Made by a program: the position numbers and the translations under genes. From Desulfarculales bacterium UBA696 (GTDB lineage: Bacteria; Desulfobacterota; Syntrophobacteria; Syntrophobacterales; Syntrophobacteraceae): a stretch of 64,000 nucleotides of DNA. Every line of letters begins with the position of its first letter. The stretch's first letter is position 1. The stretch covers positions 62,001 through 126,000 of the forward strand of contig DBMO01000069.1 of the NCBI GenBank assembly GCA_002298995.1, given 5' to 3'. Positions 52,607-62,044 of the stretch are shown piece by piece. The notes beneath the pieces were generated by a model, which did no database searches, was not told where the DNA came from, and saw only the letters and a list, made by a program, of their open reading frames with translations.

Positions 52607-52795
52607 AGCTTGCCTTTTAATGCTAAAAAATGCAGTTACTTGAGCCTGTGTTTCCGCGAAACGTTCCCGAACCTCTTTCCTTGGTGCGTATTTGAGCTGT
52701 AGCGTGCCTATTGGATCCGATTTTTGCCAATGATTTCACTCGCCGCGAACATCCCCGCTAATTCATGTTTGCTTGGGGTTCGCGCGGGCCTTTTG
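52607..52795 (-). promoter_or_regulatory. CRISPR leader
   Basis: The region between the first repeat (52606) and the stop of cas2. It carries the AT-rich stretch around 52615-52640 next to the array, as expected for the promoter and the spacer-acquisition signal. Exact elements were not resolved. Confidence 0.6.
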
Positions 52796-53086
52796 TCAAA
52801 CTACCATGGGGCCCTCCGGGTCGTAGCCGGGGTTTGCACCGACGTGCTCAACGCGTGTTTTCCAGTTGCTGCCAAGGAAATAGAAACGCAGGCTGTCCTG
52901 CTCGGGGTTTATTTCTTCGGACAGGCGTGCCCGCAGCCTCGTCCACTGGGCTGGGTCGACCAGGCACTCGAAGACCGATTTCTGGACCCTCTGTCCAAAA
53001 TTGCGGCAGGCAACGGCAACGCGCCGCAGCCGTTTCCTGCCTTCGGGCGTTTCGGTACTTACATCGTAGGTAACCAGGACCATCAT
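52796..53086 (-). CDS. cas2: CRISPR-associated Cas2
   Basis: A 96-residue Cas2. It opens MMVLVTYDVSTETPEGRKRLRR, with the metal-binding Asp in TYDV, and shows QKSVFECLVDPAQW, the family centre. It forms the spacer-integration complex with Cas1. The start is ATG 53086 or 53083. It lies 7 bases downstream of cas1 and next to the leader, as expected for I-C. Confidence 0.95.
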   Translation of the reverse strand: MMVLVTYDVSTETPEGRKRLRRVAVACRNFGQRVQKSVFECLVDPAQWTRLRARLSEEINPEQDSLRFYFLGSNWKTRVEHVGANPGYDPEGPMVV

Positions 53087-53093
53087 GGCCGTC

Positions 53094-54125
53094 TCACTTC
53101 CAGATGAAGGGCGGGTAAGCGTCAAGGTCTCCTCGAAGATGGCGGGCAAGGAGCATTGCCTGTACGAACGCGGTAAGGCCAACGGCGATCTTTTCCCCGG
53201 TGAAGGGGTGAGTGATTTCCTCCTGCTTTCGCTTTTGGTACGCCGTGAGAACCTCCTTTCTAACCTCATCGCTCATGATGATGCCGCCCGATTCCGATTT
53301 CACGAAGCCCCCTCCTTTTACCTGCTGCCGGTTCACAAGCGACAGGGCGAGCCGGTCCACCAGGAAGGGCCTCAGCTCTTCCATCAAATCGAGTGCAAGC
53401 CCCGGGCGCCCCGGCCGGTCGGCGTGAAGGAACCCCACGGCTGGGTCGAGTCCAACCGACACGAGCGCCGAAGCCGCATCATGGGCCAGGATAGTGTAGA
53501 GGAAGGACAGGAGTGAATTCATGTTGTCCATGGGAGGACGCCTGCTCCTTGATTTGAAGAAGAAGTCCTCCTTCTGGGAGGTTATCAGATGGTCAAAGAC
53601 ATTGAAATAGCGGTGGGCGGCTTCGCCCTCGATGCCGCGGATCTCATCGAGCAAAACCTTTTCACGCAAGGAATTGAGCAAAAATCCCATGCGATCCGCC
53701 GCATTCTGCACCTCTGTGGCATTCACGCGCTCGGGGTGATCGCGCATTGCCCGCAGGAGCACCGTCCGGCAGTTGGCTATCTTTGCCAGGACCACCTGAC
53801 GGGCGATTTCTGCTGATTTTTGTTCGTGGTCCGCCCTCCGGTACTGCTCCCGCCTGAGAAGGACATTGCCCGGAAGGCGCCCTTCCACCCTGGCCCAGAA
53901 GCGGCCGTATTCGCTCAGAAACGAGACCGCCACCTGTCTTTCGGCGCAAAGCCGCATCAACTGCGGTGAACAGGAAACAAGTCCGAAACAGACGATGCCC
54001 CCGAGGTTATGGACCGGCACGCGAAACCGGGTCTCGCCCCCAACCCGCATGACCACGGTTTCTCCCTCGCGGGCAAGGTAGGATTGCTGGGTAGTAACGT
54101 AGAGGGTATTGAGAAGATGTCTCAT
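53094..54125 (-). CDS. cas1: CRISPR-associated Cas1, type I-C
   Basis: A 343-residue Cas1, the metal-dependent integrase of spacer acquisition. The active-site residues fall in RGIEGEAAHRYFNVF (Glu) and in GFLHADRPGRPGLALDLMEELRP (His and Asp), with the I-C-type start MRHLLNTLYVTTQQSYLAREG. Start taken at ATG 54125, directly behind the cas4 stop; an earlier in-frame start at 54137 overlaps cas4. All residues look intact. Confidence 0.96.
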   Translation of the reverse strand: MRHLLNTLYVTTQQSYLAREGETVVMRVGGETRFRVPVHNLGGIVCFGLVSCSPQLMRLCAERQVAVSFLSEYGRFWARVEGRLPGNVLLRREQYRRADHEQKSAEIARQVVLAKIANCRTVLLRAMRDHPERVNATEVQNAADRMGFLLNSLREKVLLDEIRGIEGEAAHRYFNVFDHLITSQKEDFFFKSRSRRPPMDNMNSLLSFLYTILAHDAASALVSVGLDPAVGFLHADRPGRPGLALDLMEELRPFLVDRLALSLVNRQQVKGGGFVKSESGGIIMSDEVRKEVLTAYQKRKQEEITHPFTGEKIAVGLTAFVQAMLLARHLRGDLDAYPPFIWK

Positions 54126-54126
54126 T

Positions 54127-54852
54127 TCAAACACCACCTTCCCTCTTTAAGGCCTCGGCAATCGAACGTGCGATATAGCCTTGTACAATCTTTCGGCTGC
54201 TCAATGCTTTCGGCAAACATTGTTCAATGAGTGAACAGCTTTTGCATTTTTTCTCGTATCGGGCAGAGGGAGTAACCCCTGAATTAACAAGGATGTGCAG
54301 TCGCTTGGCTGCCCGTTCCGTTTCATCTCGAAGTGAGACTTCAAAGGCAATCTCAATGCGGCGGCGAGGCTCTCTGTAGTAAATCGCACCGGAAGACACC
54401 ACCACTCCGAGCATTTCTTCAAGGCAAAGTGCCTGCGCGCAGAGTTGTACCTCGTAGCTTTCTTCCCGGCGAAGACGACCTCGCTTGTATTCGACCGGGA
54501 AAGGTCTCCAGTATCCGGCAGCCCCCGTCAAAGAAACACCGTCCGAAAGAATGCCCTCGGGCCTGGCCGGCCTCTTTTCTGGAGCACTGGCCAACTGGTG
54601 AAATTCCACCATATCCAGCTTTCCCGAAAGTCCCAACCGCAGTGATCTGACTATTAAACCCCGTGCAATGCGAATTTGATTTCTTGCCTCCACTGGAGAC
54701 TGCCCATGCACTCTCTCGTGAAGATGTACGCCTTCCGCCGTAAAGATATTTTCCTCCCACAGTCTCTCGATATGAACCAGAGCCGCGCGCCTTTCGCAAA
54801 AAAGCAGGTGCTGGAGAGCCGAAAGCGGCAGGAGGTCATCTTCCGAAAACAT
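54127..54852 (-). CDS. cas4: CRISPR-associated Cas4, type I-C
   Basis: A 241-residue Cas4 nuclease. Iron-sulfur ligands: Cys of LLFCERRAALVH near the N-terminus and three Cys at KKCKSCSLIEQC near the C-terminus. The RecB-type core has PVEYKRGR (Asp/Glu-x-Lys region) and EVQLCAQALCLEEM. In I-C systems Cas4 trims prespacers and defines the PAM for integration. It abuts cas1. Confidence 0.95.
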   Translation of the reverse strand: MFSEDDLLPLSALQHLLFCERRAALVHIERLWEENIFTAEGVHLHERVHGQSPVEARNQIRIARGLIVRSLRLGLSGKLDMVEFHQLASAPEKRPARPEGILSDGVSLTGAAGYWRPFPVEYKRGRLRREESYEVQLCAQALCLEEMLGVVVSSGAIYYREPRRRIEIAFEVSLRDETERAAKRLHILVNSGVTPSARYEKKCKSCSLIEQCLPKALSSRKIVQGYIARSIAEALKREGGV

Positions 54853-54865
54853 GGTGTAAGCTCCA

Positions 54866-55942
54866 TTAAAAAAGCTCGATATGGGTTATGTCGGGCGGAA
54901 GTTTCGTAACGGATGTAGCCTCTCCGCCATCGCCGGTTACGATGAATTCCGCCTCGACTCCTTTTGGCAGTCTGCTTTTGTGGAAAACAGTCCGATAATC
55001 TTCAAAACATCTCGGTGCTTCGATGCCTTCACGCTTCTGAACCTCCAGGAGGTCGAAAAGTTTGTGAGCGGGAGCGCAACCCAGCACACACTGCCTCTTT
55101 CGCTGCTCCTCCTGCGCATCCGTTCCAACGTGTTTGAAAACAATTATCGGTTCGCGAACCGACATGACGCCTTTGCTGGCGGAGCGGTCGATCTCGAACA
55201 TTTTCAGGAGTGCGTTCCAGAAAAGTCGGAGGTCATCCTCGGAAAATTTAGTATCATTTGCCAAGTGCGCGCTTATGAAACCCTTGGTGAGGTAAAGTCC
55301 ATAGGGAATGAGAGTTTTGCGGCCCATGGTGCGGAGCTTGTCTTCGGGTTGCTCTTCCTCCCATTTGAGATAGTCGGAACTTGATTTAGCGCCCCCAACT
55401 CCTTCATCGTCGGCTACAGCCATACGGGTAATGGAAAAGTCAAGTGACAGCACTGGATCCACAGAGCGGGCGAATGCAAATTGTATCGGCCCTCGAACTT
55501 GGCCGGCATTGTGACCGGTACTCATAACAGCTCCGAAAGTACGTATGTCAAAAAAATTTTTGCACATCCATTCGCGTGCTTCCCACACCTTATTCTTCCC
55601 AGCGCTTTTTTGATTTTTCTTACCTTTTCCGGAACCGCCGCCCTCCTCCGGGACTGTAAGTCCGCCAGTTTTCTCGTGAGCCTCTGCAATGAAGCGGTTC
55701 AAGTTGGTAGCGTGCTGGATGAAAATGCGGTTGCAGTGTTCGCAACCGTTGGGGTCATCAGGGAATTGGGCCTGGATAAAATTTCGTACACGGCGCTTCA
55801 GTGCAACGTCTGAAACAAGGCCTAGCATGGTTTGGGGGTCGATCCTAGGCATGTTCCCGGCATCCGGATCACCATTGGGGTTGCCGTTCTCGCAGTCGAA
55901 TAAACAGATAAACTCGTACCGATTCTGGATAGGATTACTCAT
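54866..55942 (-). CDS. cas7: Cas7, Cascade backbone (Csd2)
   Basis: A 358-residue Cas7 of the I-C type: IQNRYEFICLFDCENGNPNGDPDAGNMPRID near the N-terminus is diagnostic, followed by DIRTFGAVMSTGHNAGQVRGP. It coats the crRNA in Cascade. The start is ATG 55942, overlapping the end of cas8c by 8 bases; longer in-frame starts upstream lie in cas8c. An insertion-like Gly/Lys-rich stretch (GGGSGKGKKNQKSAGKN) near residue 100 is also typical for the subtype. Confidence 0.96.
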   Translation of the reverse strand: MSNPIQNRYEFICLFDCENGNPNGDPDAGNMPRIDPQTMLGLVSDVALKRRVRNFIQAQFPDDPNGCEHCNRIFIQHATNLNRFIAEAHEKTGGLTVPEEGGGSGKGKKNQKSAGKNKVWEAREWMCKNFFDIRTFGAVMSTGHNAGQVRGPIQFAFARSVDPVLSLDFSITRMAVADDEGVGGAKSSSDYLKWEEEQPEDKLRTMGRKTLIPYGLYLTKGFISAHLANDTKFSEDDLRLFWNALLKMFEIDRSASKGVMSVREPIIVFKHVGTDAQEEQRKRQCVLGCAPAHKLFDLLEVQKREGIEAPRCFEDYRTVFHKSRLPKGVEAEFIVTGDGGEATSVTKLPPDITHIELF

Positions 55943-56348
55943 GGATGCCCTCCTGGGATTTAATTTCCGGGGATGCTTTTTCAGGCTTGGCGGCCATCTG
56001 CTGATAATAACCGAGCGCGAAAAGGCTCTGCTCCTCCAGCGTGAGAGTGCCGGGAACGGTGTTCTCGATCCGAGCCCAAACATCCGCAATCCTGTTTTCG
56101 TACCAATGGGCCAAACCAGCTTTGTTCTTCTTGATTTGGCTTAGGTGGAATTGACTCGTGCGGGTAAGCCGCCCGAGCACCAAGGCCGGAGTGCTGCTTG
56201 CCGCTGCATAGTAGCGTTGAACGACTCCCGCACCGACATCTCCAAGTGCCTCCCGCTGGACACGAGCCATGAGTGCCATGAGTCTTCCGCAATGATAAGC
56301 TGGATGCGGATGCTCCTCATTCAGGTATGGCTTCAAATCCTGGGTCAT
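55935..56348 (-). CDS. cas11c: Cas11c small subunit from an internal start in cas8c
   Basis: Inside cas8c an ATG at 56348 is preceded by a perfect ribosome site (GGAGGAG, 7 bases upstream). In frame with cas8c it gives 137 residues, MTQDLKPYLNEEHPHPAYHC to GIHE. Type I-C systems are known to make the small subunit Cas11c from such an internal start within cas8c. The site and frame are directly visible; expression is inferred. Confidence 0.8.
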   Translation of the reverse strand: MTQDLKPYLNEEHPHPAYHCGRLMALMARVQREALGDVGAGVVQRYYAAASSTPALVLGRLTRTSQFHLSQIKKNKAGLAHWYENRIADVWARIENTVPGTLTLEEQSLFALGYYQQMAAKPEKASPEIKSQEGIHE

Positions 56349-57716
56349 GGATTCTCCTCCTTCAATTCTTTGTTTACGGACATGATATGCTTTCATCAGT
56401 CCCATCCGAACATGCATTACATCCCGAGTCCTTTGTAAGGCGTCATATATGTCTTGAGAGAGGCAATAGCTCTGATTGAGCAAAACCAGCCGCGACATTA
56501 CCCTATACGGAATAGGGTTTCCTTCGATGGCCGCATGCCATAATGCAAGTCGCTCAGAACCAATTGGTTTGATCCAATCTTTGTAATCTTGTGTTGGTTT
56601 CTTCGGAGGTAATATCGAAGTGATGATGCGCTCAATTCCGAAAGGGCGGATTTCTCCGATTTCAAGATCACTGAGCCAAGCCCAGATGTTGCGGACCAAT
56701 ATCTCAAATTGGCCTTCAATCCAGTCCCGTACCATAACTCTTCCCCCAGCCCCCGAGATGGCCATGGAATAAAAACGATTATCGCTGAGGTCGGGCCGAC
56801 TTCCAGATTGGAGAGATTCCAACAGCTGTTTGGCTTCTCGTATGGCATTGCGCTCCCGGTCTTCTGGTTGCTCCATGTCGTCCAAAAATGCGACTGGATT
56901 ATCCTTTGATAGAACTTTATTTTTGTACCAATACACAACTTTTGCTCCAGCAAGTTGCCGGCAGTTATTTTCGATAAGGTGATTGAGAGCGGCGCGATAG
57001 GAACTTGCCGCTTTCTCAGAAACCGCCGCATTGGAGGATTGCAAAAGGCCATAAGAGCAAAAGGAATCTTTATCAAAGCCAACGAGAGACGATTCAGCCC
57101 TCCCGCCAGCATCAGCCAAGCCTTTAATCTGCCAGTGGACTCTAGCTGGCTGGGCCAATTCGCCGGTAGCCAAACATCTCATCGGGGGAGAGGGGGCACA
57201 TGATATTTTTCTTCGAAACACACGCCACCAATCGTGCCAGGCATAAGAGTCGAGGGGGTAGGCCTCGCCTAGTCGAAATGTAACCTGGTCATTAGCTTTT
57301 GCCCCCTGAACTTTAAGGCGGGTGCGAATCACTTCCAGCTTTTCCTTGTTCTCAAGCATGCGGGCAATAAGGTCCAGTTGAGGCATCGCTTCCCCGGCCC
57401 GCCGTAGGAGATCAGTGAAATATTTATGCTTATCAATTGCCTTTGCATCATAGAGGGCTATCACGTTTGCAGTCTCAGTGAGAAAATGGCTTTTAGCACC
57501 GTTTTTACTTACTTTTTCGTCCTGCCGCAGATCAGGACATCGTTCGAATAGTCGTCCGGGATTCTTCTTCTGTTCGGTGTCGCCAATCTCAAGGACATCC
57601 AGGAAGCCGCCGCCCTCGTCGCAAACTATTGCCCAGCGGACCCTTTTGGGGGCGAAGCCGGGCTCCGTGACCAAATCGTGGTCCAGTGCATATTGCGCAA
57701 GCAGATCCAACATCAC
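55935..57716 (-). CDS. cas8c: Cas8c (Csd1), large subunit of I-C Cascade
   Basis: A 593-residue Csd1-family protein. It opens MLDLLAQYALDHDLVTEPGFAPKRV and has family segments such as LYWYKNKV-like VVYWYKNKVLS and the C-terminal PHPAYHCGRLMALMARVQREALG region. It recognises the PAM and holds the DNA. It overlaps cas5c by 4 bases and cas7 by 8 bases, so the effector genes are tightly coupled. The last 137 residues can also be made alone as Cas11c. Confidence 0.95.
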   Translation of the reverse strand: MMLDLLAQYALDHDLVTEPGFAPKRVRWAIVCDEGGGFLDVLEIGDTEQKKNPGRLFERCPDLRQDEKVSKNGAKSHFLTETANVIALYDAKAIDKHKYFTDLLRRAGEAMPQLDLIARMLENKEKLEVIRTRLKVQGAKANDQVTFRLGEAYPLDSYAWHDWWRVFRRKISCAPSPPMRCLATGELAQPARVHWQIKGLADAGGRAESSLVGFDKDSFCSYGLLQSSNAAVSEKAASSYRAALNHLIENNCRQLAGAKVVYWYKNKVLSKDNPVAFLDDMEQPEDRERNAIREAKQLLESLQSGSRPDLSDNRFYSMAISGAGGRVMVRDWIEGQFEILVRNIWAWLSDLEIGEIRPFGIERIITSILPPKKPTQDYKDWIKPIGSERLALWHAAIEGNPIPYRVMSRLVLLNQSYCLSQDIYDALQRTRDVMHVRMGLMKAYHVRKQRIEGGESMTQDLKPYLNEEHPHPAYHCGRLMALMARVQREALGDVGAGVVQRYYAAASSTPALVLGRLTRTSQFHLSQIKKNKAGLAHWYENRIADVWARIENTVPGTLTLEEQSLFALGYYQQMAAKPEKASPEIKSQEGIHE

Positions 57717-58441
57717 CGTTCCTCCCTGACACCTTTGAGGACTAGGGGACTTTGATAATCCGGGACCGCAAGCACTCCTTGGCTTACACTCGCCCGAAAA
57801 ACACTGATTGAAGGCTTGGAGTCATTTCGGCCCGGCCTGGAGAGGTCGAAAACATCATAGAGCATGTACCCGACATGGAGGTCCACAGGCACCGGTTCGA
57901 CCCGCGGAGCATCAGGCTCGACCAATTCAAAGTAGGCCGGGAATTCCCGGCAGCCGAAGCAAGGCTGATAAACACATTTGCCATTGGCGGCTCGGCGGCG
58001 GAACTGAGCTTCCAATCCCTGCTGCCGGTTCTCAAATCCTAGCCAGGGCCTGATCTCGGCATGGAGGCGGTAGCGCGGCCTCTTCAAAGCCATTGTCTGC
58101 CGTTGAGTCCTCCCTTTCTGGTCAGTTCCGGCTTGGTCGGAAGTGGCATCGGCAAAGATCGGCTCCGGCTGCTTTCCTTCCATCCACTTGAAAACTGCGT
58201 TTAAATTGACCTTCTCCTTTACTTCATTTCGTCTCAGGGCAATGTAGCTGGGAAAGGCAAGCATCTCGATCCGGGTGATTTGCCATCTGAATTCAAGCGG
58301 CTTGCAGTAAATCGCATCGAAAATACCTCTGGCGGCCGAGGGGGTAATTACCGGATAACTGAATCGCTCAACTTTCATCTCGGGCCGTGAGAAGCAGGCG
58401 AAATCACCCCATACGTCCATGGCCTGGTCCTTTGGATGCAT
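57713..58441 (-). CDS. cas5c: Cas5c (Cas5d), crRNA-processing subunit
   Basis: A 242-residue Cas5 of the I-C type. Landmarks are VWGDFACFSRPEMKVERFSYPVITPSAARGIFDAIYCKP near the N-terminus and YQPCFGCREFPAYFEL. In I-C, which lacks Cas6, this protein cuts the repeat RNA. It lies 24 bases after cas3 and overlaps cas8c by 4 bases. Confidence 0.95.
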   Translation of the reverse strand: MHPKDQAMDVWGDFACFSRPEMKVERFSYPVITPSAARGIFDAIYCKPLEFRWQITRIEMLAFPSYIALRRNEVKEKVNLNAVFKWMEGKQPEPIFADATSDQAGTDQKGRTQRQTMALKRPRYRLHAEIRPWLGFENRQQGLEAQFRRRAANGKCVYQPCFGCREFPAYFELVEPDAPRVEPVPVDLHVGYMLYDVFDLSRPGRNDSKPSISVFRASVSQGVLAVPDYQSPLVLKGVREER

Positions 58442-58465
58442 GTTTCCTCCTCTCTCTTTGATTTT

Positions 58466-60784
58466 TCAGGCAATAATGCACTCAGCTTTTGCAGGCGGAA
58501 TCAAGCCTTTTTCCTTGTCATAGTGCTCCTCATTCAGATAAATGAACCATTCATCCGACCGCCCGTTCGCAACGCCCTTCAGAAGAGGCGCCGGCTCGAT
58601 CCAATTCAAGACCGGATCGTTCTTCGTGGGCCGAAATATTCCGATCGAATGTGGTCTGGCCTTCAAAATCCATTTACGATTGATACCAAACTCGCGCACT
58701 TCCTCAGCCAACTCTCTGAAAATAGGCCGATCATACGCAACGAGAATGTTTATGCCGTCCTTTTCAATAAGGCGGTATTCGGAGGCGACCCGAACAAAAT
58801 CCTGATCCTGAATTGCTTCCAGCAGTTCCGCTTTGCGCTTTTCGGGTTCGGCAATGTTGAAGAAGTTTCGATAATAGTTTGAAAAAGTCTCGGGATTATC
58901 TATGTCCAATTCTCGCCGTTCATTCAGAAGTATTCGCGTCACAATCGCCGCCTGTTTATAAGTTGCATCGGGGTAGCGTTCGTCTTCGGGACGGAACACA
59001 TAGATCACTCCATACTGTTCCCTTCCGTTTCGATTGCAGCGTCCCCCGGCCTGGGCAATTGCTTCGAGCGGCGCGAAGGACCTGTAAACAACAGGAAAAT
59101 CCACATCCACCCCTGCCTCTATGCACTGGGTAGAGATGAGCCGGCAGGATTTCCGTGCATCGAGAAGTTTGCGGATCTGAGACAGGACGGCCATTCTATG
59201 AGCCGGGCACATGTTGGTCGAGAGGTGGAAAACGCCCTCGGCGTTCAGAAGTTTCAGTGCTTCAAAGAGAAGCAGAGCATGGCGTTTTAGATTTACAATG
59301 CAAAGGACTCGTTCATGTCCGGCGATCTCGTTTGCAAGCGCATCCCACGTCACCGTACATTTAGGATCGGGCCATTCCAGTCGTGTGCGCTTCGCTCGTG
59401 CAAACAGGTCTAAATCGGGTGGGACTATTTCACGAGGATGCCACTCGTAGCCGGAAAGCCTTCGAGTTGTCTCGCTCAGGCTGGAAAATGCCGGCTGTGT
59501 CGCCGTAGTGAAAACGACCGTGGTATGGTAACGTTCGACGAGGTGCGAAAGGGTAGCCAGTGTTGGAACGGCAAGTCCAACAGGCAGAGTTTGCACCTCA
59601 TCAAAAATAATGACGCTCCCGGCCAGGTTATGGAGCTTGCGGCATGCTGAGGGCCGATTCGAAAAAAGGGATTCCAACAGTTGAACGTTTGTTGTGATGA
59701 TAATCGGGGCATCCCAGTTTTCTGAAAGGAGTCGATTACTGTTGGTCTGAGTGTTTTCCGGGTCAGAGTTGTCATTAGAGGATCGCCATTCAGATCCGTG
59801 GATTCCAGCAAGGCTGTGGTGTTCGAGGATGTAGCGTTCAAGATCGCTGGAATGCAGATGTGGTTCAAACACGTCCCGGTATGAGCGGGCTGTCTGCTCG
59901 ATTATACTAAGGAATGGAATAACGAAGATAATTCTGTGCAATCCATGGTCGGCGGCGTGGCGCAAGGCGAAAGCGAGACTGCTTAGAGTCTTTCCGGTTC
60001 CGGTTGGCGCTGTCAAGGTGAAAATCCCCTGTGGCAATAGAGCAGCATCGAGACAGGCGGAGAGCAAATCCTTGCGCAGTTGTTTGACGCGGGATGATGC
60101 CTCTGCTTTCGCGGCGATCCGATTGAGCCCGGCAAGCAGAATGTCCAAGGCCCATTTCGGATCAAGGCTCAACCCTGCCTCTCGGTATTGAGTGGAACCG
60201 GCTGCGACCGATTCGAAGTGCGCCTCCGTTTCTATGAAATCCGCATCTACCAGGGCCGAGAAGAGCATACGCACATCCAACATGGATGCGCAAGCCCGCT
60301 TAATCCCGAGCCCGTTATACAGGGATTCCGGCAAGGTAGAGGGATCGGGAAGAATCATTCCATCCCCGTTGAATCTTTGCAGGAGCGACTGCAATCGAGG
60401 ATCGGACAGGCGAAGACCGAGTGGATGGTTCTCTTGGAGGCGTTGTGGATCCAGAGACCTGAGATCGGCAGAGGTGGCCCTCTGAAGGCCAATATGATGA
60501 CCCTGGATAACGAGAGCTGCCGCAATCCCTTTCTGCCGATAACAATTGAGGGCTGCCCAAGCACCTTGGGACCAGTGATCTATGCGACGCGCTTTTCCTT
60601 TCAGTCGGTCTTGAAAAAGGTCGCCATACTTGCCGAGATCGTGAAGCAATCCCACAAGCCTCGCTTCCTCTCCGGCTTCGAAAGCTGCAGCGTATTCCTC
60701 GGCCCGTTTGGCAACTCTGCTCAAATGGACCTGAAGCATATCGGTATGACCGAAAAGATTTTCGGAATGAGCCAAGTAGTCCAA
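58466..60784 (-). CDS. cas3: Cas3 nuclease-helicase
   Basis: A 772-residue protein with an N-terminal HD nuclease (LVGLLHDLGKYGDLFQDRL, His-Asp 48-49) and an SF2 helicase. Walker A is TAPTGTGKTLS (about 258-268), the DEAH-type box is IIFDEVQTLP, and motif VI is in AIAQAGGRCNRNGR. It degrades target DNA after Cascade recruitment. As first gene of the operon it has the promoter upstream (60785-61000). All motifs look intact, so interference should be possible. Confidence 0.95.
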   Translation of the reverse strand: MDYLAHSENLFGHTDMLQVHLSRVAKRAEEYAAAFEAGEEARLVGLLHDLGKYGDLFQDRLKGKARRIDHWSQGAWAALNCYRQKGIAAALVIQGHHIGLQRATSADLRSLDPQRLQENHPLGLRLSDPRLQSLLQRFNGDGMILPDPSTLPESLYNGLGIKRACASMLDVRMLFSALVDADFIETEAHFESVAAGSTQYREAGLSLDPKWALDILLAGLNRIAAKAEASSRVKQLRKDLLSACLDAALLPQGIFTLTAPTGTGKTLSSLAFALRHAADHGLHRIIFVIPFLSIIEQTARSYRDVFEPHLHSSDLERYILEHHSLAGIHGSEWRSSNDNSDPENTQTNSNRLLSENWDAPIIITTNVQLLESLFSNRPSACRKLHNLAGSVIIFDEVQTLPVGLAVPTLATLSHLVERYHTTVVFTTATQPAFSSLSETTRRLSGYEWHPREIVPPDLDLFARAKRTRLEWPDPKCTVTWDALANEIAGHERVLCIVNLKRHALLLFEALKLLNAEGVFHLSTNMCPAHRMAVLSQIRKLLDARKSCRLISTQCIEAGVDVDFPVVYRSFAPLEAIAQAGGRCNRNGREQYGVIYVFRPEDERYPDATYKQAAIVTRILLNERRELDIDNPETFSNYYRNFFNIAEPEKRKAELLEAIQDQDFVRVASEYRLIEKDGINILVAYDRPIFRELAEEVREFGINRKWILKARPHSIGIFRPTKNDPVLNWIEPAPLLKGVANGRSDEWFIYLNEEHYDKEKGLIPPAKAECIIA

Positions 60785-61544
60785 TCGCTACTCCTCATCT
60801 TCAGGTTCGCTGGTGGTATTTATAGAGACTTGTTAGCGATTTATAAAATAAGAAGCTTATCATTATGCCTGTTATGCGAGATGAATTGAGGATCTTACCC
60901 CGGGCAGATGCTCTTGCCGCCCCGGATGTATACTTTGGAAATGCACGCGAGCGGTGCTACTGCGAGTTCAGTTGGTAGAGTAAGGCGGACCGGCATTAAA
61001 AAGTCAATGGAAAAGTTCTTAGAGTTTAAAAGCCATAGCCACATGAAGGGGATTTAACGAATGGAATGAGGACGTTTGGATAAGCATTGGGGGCCTTATA
61101 ATGGGAACTTGAACCTCAGCAGATGTAGAAGGTAAATTTCATCTCTGTGAGTGCTTTTCTTCATTACCTGCAGGCCCAATTGCCACCGCGAGCTGTCGCG
61201 GAAAATCCTGGACCGGCTCCGATCCCCACGCGGCGCCCAGGTCAAATTGTTGGTACATCCCATTTTGGGCGTGATGTGTCTTATGTGATCGTTATGTGAC
61301 TGGAGTTCCTCTTCAGGGACTCGAAAAGGTCTCTTTGGCCCCGTGGGGCAAAGCGGGACACCAATTCCAAACATTTGAAACACACTGATCTTATGTGATC
61401 GCAATCTGAGGAACAGGCAGCCATTGATCATGAAAATACCGAAAAACCCGCCTCCGCGAGGCATCGAAGCATAAACTTGTAAAGGCCTTTCACCCTGTTA
61501 GGTGTCGGCAAAGGATCATCGGACATGGGTTTACTGATTGTTAA
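60785..61544. other. gap upstream of cas3, with tRNA-like and direct-repeat fragments
   Basis: About 760 bases without a supported gene. A segment AGTTCAGTTGGTAGAG at 60965 resembles a tRNA D arm but has no complete fold around it. TCTTATGTGATCG occurs twice, at 61279-61291 and 61389-61401, as a direct repeat 110 bases apart. A frame at 61096-61464 has no known homologue and I do not support it. Confidence 0.45.
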
Positions 61545-61904
61545 TCAATACTTACCAGCCCAGAAGCTTATCATCAGTCGATTGAATCTAGACCCACAAG
61601 AAAAATTAATTTCTCTTTTTCCGGGCCAAGCATCTCCAGTCATCTGGTGAATAAAAATATCATCTCGATAAGCTTTAATGGTGAATATTCCCTGCCGAGC
61701 CGCTGACATAACGAAGATGGCGGAAGATTGCGATCGATTAATAGAAATCTCTAGAAAGTTAATTTCAAAGTTTTCCTGAACATAGCAGTCGACTCCGGAG
61801 TAATTCCCGAAGGGTTTGAAACCTGGAAAAGGTCCCTCGGCATGAACTGTAATAGCCCAAAAAAGTAAAACACCAAACACTAGGTAAGAAACCGTCCTAT
61901 GCAT
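61545..61904 (-). CDS. small secreted protein, function unknown
   Basis: A protein of about 119 residues from ATG 61904 with a signal peptide (TVSYLVFGVLLFWAITVHAEG, cleavage likely after HA). The mature part has FSCGSRFNRLMISFWAGKY at its end and one earlier Cys (VDCYVQENF), so a disulfide is possible. A longer in-frame start at 61982 would bury the signal. It is the last and most separate of the minus-strand run that comes from the 62.0-63.5 kb genes; the gap before it is 140 bases. Not recognised. Confidence 0.5.
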   Translation of the reverse strand: MHRTVSYLVFGVLLFWAITVHAEGPFPGFKPFGNYSGVDCYVQENFEINFLEISINRSQSSAIFVMSAARQGIFTIKAYRDDIFIHQMTGDAWPGKREINFSCGSRFNRLMISFWAGKY

Positions 61905-62044
61905 TTGCCATCTTTCTACTGCGAATGAGCTTTCATAGAACACATCTACACCGACCTTTTGAGGCCCCCCATAAGCTTTCAAGGACTTCGATCGTCTGGT
62001 GAAATATGGAGACGAAGATCGATACCAGAGGCCAATTTTCTTAA

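Noticed and set aside
60188..60889. 233-residue plus-strand frame opposite cas3
   Set aside because: Antisense to intact cas3; no family signature.
61096..61464. 122-residue minus-strand frame upstream of cas3
   Set aside because: Includes the direct repeat TCTTATGTGATCG and its complement and no recognisable domain; start lacks a ribosome site.
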